A stretch of 45,220 bases of DNA, from assembly GCA_019359535.1 (NCBI GenBank), contig JAHHHE010000016.1, positions 1-45,220 of the forward strand, read 5' to 3'. Source of the stretch: Gloeocapsa sp. UFS-A4-WI-NPMV-4B04 (GTDB lineage Bacteria > Cyanobacteriota > Cyanobacteriia > Cyanobacteriales > Chroococcidiopsidaceae). The notes beneath the pieces were generated by a model. The model ran no database searches. It was not told where the DNA came from and saw nothing but the letters and a program-made list of their open reading frames with translations. Shown here in pieces: positions 16,700 to 23,772 of the stretch (position 1 is its first letter; each line of letters starts with the position of its first letter). The translations under genes and the position numbers were made by a program.

Positions 16700-18772
16700 T
16701 TATGGAGTAGTTGTTTCAGAGTTAGTGGAAAATGAATCGCAACTTTTTTCTAAATCTTTGAGGACATTACACAGATCCATTTGAGCTTTTTGATATTCCT
16801 CTATATCACCTTTTTCAAAATAGAGATTTGCGGCTGTCTGTAAATCGTCAGCTGCTTTTTGGTAGTCTATATTAGAGTTTGTGCTGTATTGTGCAATTTC
16901 ATAACGAACATTACCCCGTTTAAGATAAGCTTCGGCTTCTTGGGGATTGATCCGGATAGCTTCATTAAAGTCGTTGATTACTTTGCTGTAGGCTTGATTA
17001 GGATCAGGGCTATATTGGACAAATTGATATTTAACAATACCCCGCTTCACATAAGCTTTAGCGTTATCTGGATTAATCCTAACCGCTTGGTTAAAGTCAT
17101 TAATTGCTGCCTTATAATCTCGATCTGGATCTGTGCTATAAGTAGCAAAATGATAGCGGATTATACCTCTTTTTAAATAAGCTTCCGCCTCTTTAGGATT
17201 AAGTTTTAAAGCTTTGTTATAGTTCTCAAGCGCTGCTTTGTACTCGCGATCGCGAGCGCCGCTATTTTGACCAATTTCGTAGTGGGCATTACCTCGCATC
17301 AAGTAAGCTTTAGCACTTTTATGATTAAGTTTTAAAGCTTGGTTATAGTTTTCTATAGCTGCTCTATAATCTCCAAGTCTATAGTAAGTATTACCCTGCC
17401 TATAGAAATATCCAGCATCTTCACTATCGCCTAAAGGTTCAGGCGAGTTAGATTTATTACTTGTTGGCAAAAAGTTAGCACTAATCTGTGGCGGAAGTTT
17501 GAGATCGCTAACAAGCACCATTATTTCCAAAACAATCAGCACCCCAGCACTAGACAAGCCCCAAATTAAAGGCTTCACCCATTTTGTCTTGTTTCTGGAA
17601 GTTTTGTTAAATGTCTGTTTTTGCTTTGCTAAGGTGAGTGTACTAGGAATAAGTAAGCGATCACTTCTTTGCGGTATCGTGACTGTTTTACGCTTGAGCG
17701 GTTGCAGGTGTTTCCCTTCTTTCACTACCTGTGCTGATGGAAAAGGATCGCGGCTGCCTAGCTTAATCGTACGCTCACACCAAGGGCAAGAGGAAAGATG
17801 ATTACCGTAGCGATGTTGGCTGTTGGTAGAACAAGTAATTAGGGCCGCTTCTGCTTTTTTGAGTGCCGTTTGCCAATCTTGTGCAGTAGGGCGCATTTTG
17901 GGATTTCTATGACCATTCTCAAAACATTGCACAAACAATTGCCGTAAGTTGGGATGTAAAATTTCAAACGGCGGTGCAATTAAAGTCGGAATATAAGGTA
18001 CACTCCGTCCTGTACTGTAGGCAAAATGTCCAGCTGCGATGCGTGCTTCATAAGGTGGTGGATCGCCTGTACCTTGATAGATGCCTGAAAAAGGGTGTGT
18101 CCCTTCCATCAGCAGTTGAAATATCAGCACTCCTAACCCAAAAAGGTCATGTTCAGTTGTCCGCTCTGCCAGAGCAAAATTTTTACCTTGAAGTTCAGGT
18201 GGCGTAAACTCTGACTTCCCAACAGGACACCGATAAACCCCCTTATTATCTGGATCGCGCACCTGAAACGAGTCGGTGTCTACAAGCGTTACTAATGCCG
18301 TATTGCCGACAAGTATATTCGACTCGTTCACGTCGCCAACACAGTATCCCCGTGCGTGCAAAGCACCCACAGCAGCAGCAAGATTACGTGCAGTGCGGTG
18401 GAGGTAAAGATAGTTGAAGAACGGACACTTTTGGCGACGAGTTTTCGGATTGTAAAAGTCCAACATCGAGTGCATTTCTTGGACACGCGGCATCAGAAAC
18501 CCGACTACGCGATCGCCCTTTTCTGCTGTTCGGAGTAAGTCAATCGGCCAAGCGATAGATATATGACCTTTTCCGGCTGTGGGGTTTTCCGGCGGATTCA
18601 CAAGCATCGCCTTTAATTTGTACTCGTATGCCTTGGTTGGCTTGTGATAGACTTTCGCCACCAGGCTTTGGTCTTCCAGCACGGCATAGATCCGCGCCTC
18701 ACCTCCATGTCCCACAGTTGAGCTGACATCGAGTGTGATAATTTGATTGTTGGATTGACGTTGCAAGCGCAT
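16700..18772 (-). CDS. Membrane-anchored protein kinase with zinc ribbon and TPR tail (triad kinase)
   Basis: A 690-residue kinase-like protein. The glycine loop is VGHGGEARIYAV (20-31), the lysine is K40 in VAKVY, the catalytic loop is GDVNESN (D147, N152) and the metal-binding motif is DTD (165-167) instead of DFG. FTPPEL replaces APE. This variant belongs to the YegI/TerY-P-associated kinases. After the kinase comes a C-x5-H...CPWC zinc-ribbon-like cluster (about 314-332), one membrane helix (about 401-421) and five TPR units (about 455-670). The soluble kinase therefore probably faces the cytoplasm, with TPRs on the other side. It is the last gene of a VWA - PP2C - kinase set, 11 bases after the phosphatase gene, which suggests one transcript and opposing action on a shared target. 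Confidence 0.88.
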   Translation of the reverse strand: MRLQRQSNNQIITLDVSSTVGHGGEARIYAVLEDQSLVAKVYHKPTKAYEYKLKAMLVNPPENPTAGKGHISIAWPIDLLRTAEKGDRVVGFLMPRVQEMHSMLDFYNPKTRRQKCPFFNYLYLHRTARNLAAAVGALHARGYCVGDVNESNILVGNTALVTLVDTDSFQVRDPDNKGVYRCPVGKSEFTPPELQGKNFALAERTTEHDLFGLGVLIFQLLMEGTHPFSGIYQGTGDPPPYEARIAAGHFAYSTGRSVPYIPTLIAPPFEILHPNLRQLFVQCFENGHRNPKMRPTAQDWQTALKKAEAALITCSTNSQHRYGNHLSSCPWCERTIKLGSRDPFPSAQVVKEGKHLQPLKRKTVTIPQRSDRLLIPSTLTLAKQKQTFNKTSRNKTKWVKPLIWGLSSAGVLIVLEIMVLVSDLKLPPQISANFLPTSNKSNSPEPLGDSEDAGYFYRQGNTYYRLGDYRAAIENYNQALKLNHKSAKAYLMRGNAHYEIGQNSGARDREYKAALENYNKALKLNPKEAEAYLKRGIIRYHFATYSTDPDRDYKAAINDFNQAVRINPDNAKAYVKRGIVKYQFVQYSPDPNQAYSKVINDFNEAIRINPQEAEAYLKRGNVRYEIAQYSTNSNIDYQKAADDLQTAANLYFEKGDIEEYQKAQMDLCNVLKDLEKSCDSFSTNSETTTP

Positions 18773-18783
18773 AGCAAGATCAA

Positions 18784-19629
18784 CTAAGTAACAAGAGTTG
18801 CCAAAAACAGGGTTAAATCATCATCTGCTCGATCTGAGGTACGTGGCGATCGCAGAAACGCTACTAGCTGCTCTTTCGCCTCAATTTCATTCGTTGCTTG
18901 CGCAACAAAGTTGAAAAATGGGGAAAAAAACGGCACGTATGGTTTACCCTCAGTCATATCTAGAGCCAGCATTTGCAATCCATCTGATAACAATGCCACA
19001 TTTGTTGTTGTGCCGTGCCACACGATGATCTGCGCTGTAGCCAGGGCATTTGGTGAGACAATAAAAGTAGTTTCATTGATGTATTCTCCGTGCTGAGGCG
19101 CAGTCAATGGAATCAAGTTACCGTGCAGATCACTTGCTACCGCTACACCATCGCCTACTTGCGCGGCTGCAATCATTCCAGGTGTAGCAATTACTAAAAT
19201 CAAAGTTGTTGCTAAATCTCGCGCCGTCATTTGGCACGCTTGAGCTTCCGCTTCTACCGCTATTTTTGCTGCTTCTAAGGCATTAGTCAGCAGCACTCGC
19301 CAGCCTTCACGATCAAGGGGTAACGTTTGTGACTGATTAATCAGCGATCGCAGTGTAACTTCTTGTGAGCATATTGTTTCTACAGCTGTTTGAGCCGCAA
19401 CAATCGCACCCACTTTCCCTAAGACTGCGGAACCCGCACCATCAGCTACTGCACTGATTAAAATACCTTCAGGCAACGTTTCCCAATAATGAGCATCTTG
19501 ACACAGCTGGCCCGCTCGCTCATGACTTTTACCACGCACGGAGGCTGCTAGCACTCTCCATTGAAATAACTCTTTAGAGGTATTCAGCCGTTGTCTCCAT
19601 AGCTCTTCCTGGATATCACTCACATTCAT
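18784..19629 (-). CDS. PP2C-type protein phosphatase (triad phosphatase)
   Basis: A 281-residue phosphatase of the PP2C_2 type, which removes phosphate from Ser/Thr with two metal ions. Metal-binding acidic residues are seen in order: CQDAH (D45), VADGAGSA (D63, G64), QVGDGVAVAS, ALLSDGLQML and the terminal RADDDLTLFLA. The family minimum is about 240 residues, so it is complete. The start MNVSDIQEEL is the only ATG before the fold. The N-terminal VLAASVRGKSHERAGQLCQD is typical of the phosphatase found beside TerY-like VWA proteins. It lies 11 bases upstream of the kinase gene and 280 bases downstream of the VWA gene, all on the minus strand. Confidence 0.9.
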   Translation of the reverse strand: MNVSDIQEELWRQRLNTSKELFQWRVLAASVRGKSHERAGQLCQDAHYWETLPEGILISAVADGAGSAVLGKVGAIVAAQTAVETICSQEVTLRSLINQSQTLPLDREGWRVLLTNALEAAKIAVEAEAQACQMTARDLATTLILVIATPGMIAAAQVGDGVAVASDLHGNLIPLTAPQHGEYINETTFIVSPNALATAQIIVWHGTTTNVALLSDGLQMLALDMTEGKPYVPFFSPFFNFVAQATNEIEAKEQLVAFLRSPRTSDRADDDLTLFLATLVT

Positions 19630-19797
19630 TAAATTTTCTCGCTGGATAATGACTCACACACTTTTAGTGCGACGAGGAAAGCGAGGTGATATTTGTCGCT
19701 TTTTTAGTATAGTCTTGCTCTCTAAATCGTGCTGAGGTCAGCCTTTGTTTTATGTTTGAGTTACAGATAATTAACCGTTAAACGCCTTTGATAAAGA

Positions 19798-19880
19798 GAG
19801 TGAGTAGTGAAGAGTCAATAGTGAGTAGTGCATAAATTTATTCTGCCATTTTTTTTACTTTACTCTCCACTACTGACTGT
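19798..19880. repeat. Heptamer-type repeat between VWA and phosphatase genes
   Basis: The motif gtgagtagtgaagagt, a second gtgagtagtg, then ataaatttattct and a complementary ctctccactactgac occupy the gap. The start of the block is the same as at 9421, so they belong to one repeat family. It separates two genes that would otherwise be close. Confidence 0.7.
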
Positions 19881-19909
19881 GTTCTTTAGGCGTTTGACGT
19901 TAAATTACA

Positions 19910-20584
19910 CTAAAATGCTCCCCAGCCTAAAGGAGGTAGAGCAACTTGCTCGTCTAATCTTGAATGGGAAACTGCTGACATACTAGCTGATAGCCAGAGA
20001 AATAACTCGGTAAACTTCAATCCTTTTAGCCTAATAGGAGTACGTACAGAAATGCGGCTTAAGTGCGTCATGTTAGCATTTTCAACTCCTACTGCGAAAA
20101 AAGCAATACGCTTATTACTTTCATCGTCTTTGATCCGATGTGCTGCTTTTTCAATAATATTTTGCGGCTCTCCTTGCGATGCTCCGTCAGTAATCATAAA
20201 TATCCAAGGACGATAATAAGCAATTCCGTGAGCGCGATATTGAGCTTTGCGACTTTGGACTAAATCCAATGCTTTATGAATTGCTGTACCTGTATGAGTA
20301 TATCCCTGCGCTGTCAGCTTTGGCGTTTGAAATTGATCAGCAGTTACGAAATCTTGAACTATTTTTACACTCTGATCAAAAGTAACTAAAGCAACTTCAA
20401 CTCGCCGCGAAGCAAGTGAGTTACTCACTAAATCATCTTTAAATGAACGCAAACCTTGATTCAATGCATCAATAGGTGCGCCTCTCATAGATCCAGAAGT
20501 GTCTAGTAAAAGAACACAAGGACAACGTGGTTCTGGATTTTCAGCAAACTCGATTGCTTCTTCCAGTTTAATAATGTTACGCAT
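19910..20584 (-). CDS. TerY-like VWA-domain protein
   Basis: A 224-residue von Willebrand factor A domain protein. The MIDAS metal site is complete in view: DTSGSM (D28, S30, S32), the threonine in YTHTGTAIHKAL and the aspartate in MITDGASQGEP. The end of the fold is FAVGVENANMTHLSRIS. This matches TerY of tellurite/stress (ter) systems and its relatives. Such VWA proteins occur with a PP2C phosphatase and a YegI-like kinase as the TerY-P triad described by Anantharaman, Iyer and Aravind. Here the three genes lie on the minus strand in the order VWA, phosphatase, kinase. No TerD/TerC-type gene is visible in the window. A role as substrate-presenting or scaffold partner for the kinase/phosphatase pair is inference. 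Confidence 0.9.
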   Translation of the reverse strand: MRNIIKLEEAIEFAENPEPRCPCVLLLDTSGSMRGAPIDALNQGLRSFKDDLVSNSLASRRVEVALVTFDQSVKIVQDFVTADQFQTPKLTAQGYTHTGTAIHKALDLVQSRKAQYRAHGIAYYRPWIFMITDGASQGEPQNIIEKAAHRIKDDESNKRIAFFAVGVENANMTHLSRISVRTPIRLKGLKFTELFLWLSASMSAVSHSRLDEQVALPPLGWGAF

Positions 20585-21237
20585 AATTATTGCAACAAAT
20601 ATGCTATTACTTAAATAAAATTTTTCCGGAAGCTACGCTGCTAATATCAGTAGCAGTTAGTTTTAAAACACTTGAATTTATTAGATTCAAACCATAATAA
20701 TTTTTAATAGTTTATGTACTCAAATTTAACATAATAATTTAAATCCTTAGTATTAGAAGTTAATAAGCCCAAAACATATTTTTATATTACAAAATTAATT
20801 TACACTACTGCAATTCTGAAACAAATAGAATTCTACTACGTAAGATAAACAGGCAGTATCTTAAGGTTTAGAATAGTTAGCTGTGGAGCAAAAAACTACA
20901 TTTAATTCTTTCTCACTTCTCTCTCGTTTGCTTGTTCTGGGGGATAAACTAAGTGTATATACTTACCAGTTTAAATACGAACTGGCATTTCAAGCTAACA
21001 AATTGGCAAATTTGAGCTAAAAATTAAGATGGACTATATTTATTATATATAATTATTATAAGCAGCTTGTTAAGCTCTCAGGGAAGTATAAGTATAAAAA
21101 GTCGCCCTGATAGCGAAATATGCTTATAAATTGTGCAAAACTAATTGCACGCTTCAACAAAAGCGGTTTTAAAAGATAAAAGCTGCTTTCAAAAGCTTTA
21201 ATACATTATCGTAAGTTTATTAAGGTTTAATTACTAA
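20585..21237. other. Divergent spacer between triad and phototaxis cluster
   Basis: An AT-rich region of 653 bases with no open frame or RNA gene that I can support. It must carry the promoter of the VWA gene on one side and that of the pixG-type gene on the other. A TCAGGG...CCCTGA pair at about 21079-21111 forms only a six-pair stem over a long loop. Confidence 0.45.
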
Positions 21238-22605
21238 ATGGCTATCTGTGGAACATTTCACAAACTACGTCCGTTAAGTTTATTAACGCACTTAGCTGGT
21301 TGTTACGACAGCACTCATTTAACAGTATCTAGCAACTCTGTATCTTGGTCAATATACCTAGAGCAAGGAAAGATAACTTATGCGTCGCACTCAGTTGATC
21401 CGTTTGATAGACTTGATTGTCATTTGCGGCGGCTAGGCTATCAAATTCCTACACTTGCAAATGAAACAAGAGGACGGCTGCGCTTACTATTTGAAACTGA
21501 CCCAGAAAACAATTCAATCGAAAATGCTGATTATCAAGCTATTTGTTGGTTAGTCAATCAACAGTATATCAATAGTGTGCAGGGAGCAGGATTAATAGAT
21601 GGATTAGTCAAAGAAGTTATTGAGTCATTTCTATTAGTTAAGGAAGGAACATACGAATTTAAAGATAAACTGAATACACTACCAAATTTTTGTAATCTTG
21701 AATTACAGCCGATAGTAGAACACTCTCAGAAGCGATTACAAAGTTGGCAGGCTTTAGGTCCACAAATTTGGTCGCCATATCAACGTCCTTACTTTGTTAA
21801 TCAAAGTAGAATGGAATGGCAAATTTTACCAGAAGTTCAACGAAGGTTAAGTGCAATTTTAAAAGGGTTCAGCTTTCGTCACCTTGCTATTTTACTTAAT
21901 CAAGATGAACTTCAACTTGCTCAAAGTTTATATCCATATATAGTAGATGGAACTATTTTATTAGATAGTCCACAAGCACCATTTGACCAACTACCTAAAA
22001 CGTTTGACAAATTAATAGATTCAAATTCTTCAGAGTTAGTTTATCAAGATGAACGACGTACAATTATTGATAATACAGACAAAATAGCACTTGAAGCTAA
22101 AATACCTCATCCAGCAAAATTACCAAACATTCCTACTCGTACCCCAGAAACATTCCCCATTACACTACCAATTAAAACTACCTCTGAGCAAAAAGCTACG
22201 TCTTCACGCGGAGAATTAGCAACTACTACAACTAATAAAAAAATTTATAAAATTGTTTGTGTAGATGATAGTCCAACAATTTTAAACGAAATTACTCGTT
22301 TCCTAGACGATGAAAGTTTTTCTGTTTTTCCAATTAAGGAGTCTATTAAAGCATTAATGCAAATTGTCAGATTGAAGCCTGACTTAATTTTGCTTGACGT
22401 TAACATGGCAGGAATAGATGGTTATGAGCTATGCCGTTTACTACGAAATCACTCATTTTTTAAAAATATACCTATTATTATGGTAACAGGAAATACTGGA
22501 ATTATAGATCGAGTAAAAGCAAGATTTGTAGGAGCATCTGGATATTTAACAAAACCTTTTACTCAATCAGATTTGCTAAAAATGGTATTTAGACATTTAT
22601 CTTAA
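21238..22605 (+). CDS. pixG: PatA/PixG-type response regulator (PATAN plus receiver)
   Basis: A 455-residue protein. The N-terminal ~240 residues match the PATAN/DUF4388-type domain of PatA and PixG (SWSIYLEQGKITYASHSVDP, CWLVNQQYINSVQGAGLIDG, EGTYEFKDK). A linker of about 90 residues follows. The C-terminal ~120 form a receiver domain: acidic pair D343/D344 in CVDDSP, phospho-acceptor D387 in LLDVNM, and the lysine in LTKPF. It should receive phosphate from the CheA-like PixL at the end of the cluster and control type IV pilus motility. It is the first gene of a five-gene set in the order known from Synechocystis (G, H, I, J, L). The symbol is by order and domain, not by proof of function. 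Confidence 0.88.
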   Translation: MAICGTFHKLRPLSLLTHLAGCYDSTHLTVSSNSVSWSIYLEQGKITYASHSVDPFDRLDCHLRRLGYQIPTLANETRGRLRLLFETDPENNSIENADYQAICWLVNQQYINSVQGAGLIDGLVKEVIESFLLVKEGTYEFKDKLNTLPNFCNLELQPIVEHSQKRLQSWQALGPQIWSPYQRPYFVNQSRMEWQILPEVQRRLSAILKGFSFRHLAILLNQDELQLAQSLYPYIVDGTILLDSPQAPFDQLPKTFDKLIDSNSSELVYQDERRTIIDNTDKIALEAKIPHPAKLPNIPTRTPETFPITLPIKTTSEQKATSSRGELATTTTNKKIYKIVCVDDSPTILNEITRFLDDESFSVFPIKESIKALMQIVRLKPDLILLDVNMAGIDGYELCRLLRNHSFFKNIPIIMVTGNTGIIDRVKARFVGASGYLTKPFTQSDLLKMVFRHLS

Positions 22606-22668
22606 ATTTGTGAAAATTAGTGTATTGTCTATTTTGGGAGCAATAAGTGTTGTTGAGGTAAGTTTAAC

Positions 22669-23031
22669 GTGACTACAGTTTTAGTAGTTGAAGATACTCT
22701 GTCAGAACTTAAGCTAATAAGTAATTATTTACAGGAAAGTGGTTATAACGTAATTGTTGCTACAGATGCTAATGAGGCTCTTAATAAAGCTGTAAACCAC
22801 AAGCCTGATGCTGTAGTCACTGATGTAGTAATGCCAGGAATGAGCGGCTTTGAGTTGTGTCGTAAACTTAAAAAACATCCCGCTACTGAACAAATGCCAA
22901 TTATAATCTGTAGTTCTAAAACTGAGGAAATTGATCGTTTTTGGGGTATAAAACAAGGAGCCTCTGTTTATATAACAAAGCCTTTTACTAAAGAACAACT
23001 AGCTCACGCTGTTAAATCTGTTGTAGCTTGA
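22669..23031 (+). CDS. pixH: CheY-like response regulator PixH
   Basis: A 120-residue stand-alone receiver domain starting at GTG 22669, with GAGG upstream. It has the acidic residues of VVEDTLSE, phospho-acceptor Asp in VVTDVVMPGMSG at about 51, the Ser/Thr switch in IIICSSKTEE and the lysine of YITKPFTKEQ. It follows pixG after 63 bases. In Pix/Pil clusters such single receivers act as the second phosphate acceptor, often a sink or a control on pilus motor activity. Confidence 0.9.
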   Translation: MTTVLVVEDTLSELKLISNYLQESGYNVIVATDANEALNKAVNHKPDAVVTDVVMPGMSGFELCRKLKKHPATEQMPIIICSSKTEEIDRFWGIKQGASVYITKPFTKEQLAHAVKSVVA

Positions 23032-23035
23032 AGAA

Positions 23036-23207
23036 AGTGAGTAGTGAGCAGTGAGTAGTGAGTAGTAATAATTTAGTACAAGCCTTGCGAGACTGTGGGC
23101 ACAATAACAACATTTATAGGGAAATACTTTTACTCTGGATCACAAAAAGTCTATATACAAGCCTCAGGCTAGTTGGGGAAAACACTACTCACTACTCACT
23201 ACTCACT
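23036..23207. repeat. Inverted heptamer repeat between pixH and pixI
   Basis: The left arm holds AGTGAGTAGTGAGTAGT (23050-23066), the exact complement of ACTACTCACTACTCACT (23184-23200). The arms enclose about 117 bases without a frame of interest. A short CGCCC-AAA-GGGCG hairpin (23209-23221) follows just before the pixI start. The arms are the same type as the repeat at 9421 and 19798. A long RNA hairpin here could affect transcript stability between pixH and pixI. Confidence 0.85.
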
Positions 23208-23229
23208 GCGCCCAAAGGGCGGATAATTT

Positions 23230-23715
23230 ATGAATACTAAAATACTTACACCCAAATTGGATCAAGTAGTAGGTGATATTTATGTAAAAGTTCAGCTTGA
23301 CAAATACACATCTGCTATTTTGTCAATGGACTATGTACAAGAAGTTTTAATAGTTCCGATTAGCCGCATTAGTCCAATGCCTAATATGCCCCACTGTATA
23401 TTAGGATTATTGAATCGACGCAATCGAGTTTTGTGGGTAATTGACTTAGCCCAAGTGCTGCACTTATCTCTCGATACTAATGCTCAACAATATCACATCG
23501 TAATCATCCTAGTTAATCAAGTTTCTTTGGCGTTAGTTGTACAGGAAGTTAAAGGTGTAATTCGGTTTACACCTGATTGCATTCAATCTTCAATAGAGCA
23601 AGCTTGCTCAGATATAACGGATTATATACATGGATGGGCTGTGCAAGCGCAAGAGACATTGATGGTACTAAATGCTGAAGCGATCGCGCATTCACCTAAT
23701 TTGCACAATTATTAA
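23230..23715 (+). CDS. pixI: CheW-like coupling protein PixI
   Basis: A 161-residue CheW-domain protein that should join the receptor PixJ to the kinase PixL. The fold is seen in VKVQLDKYTSAILSMDYVQEV, VLIVPISRISPMPNMPHCILGLLNRRNRVLWVIDLAQVL (the central CheW motif) and VSLALVVQEVKGVIRFTPDCI. The ATG at 23230 is the only reasonable start; the site before it is weak and lies directly behind a short GC hairpin. The gene sits 57 bases before pixJ. Confidence 0.9.
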   Translation: MNTKILTPKLDQVVGDIYVKVQLDKYTSAILSMDYVQEVLIVPISRISPMPNMPHCILGLLNRRNRVLWVIDLAQVLHLSLDTNAQQYHIVIILVNQVSLALVVQEVKGVIRFTPDCIQSSIEQACSDITDYIHGWAVQAQETLMVLNAEAIAHSPNLHNY

Positions 23716-23772
23716 GTAACTGCGTCAATTCTGTTTTAATTTTACAATTTTTATCCATTTGGAGACGCTTCT

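Noticed and set aside
23058-23240. 60-codon frame between pixH and pixI
   Set aside because: It runs across the inverted repeat and its loop; the peptide is repeat-derived.
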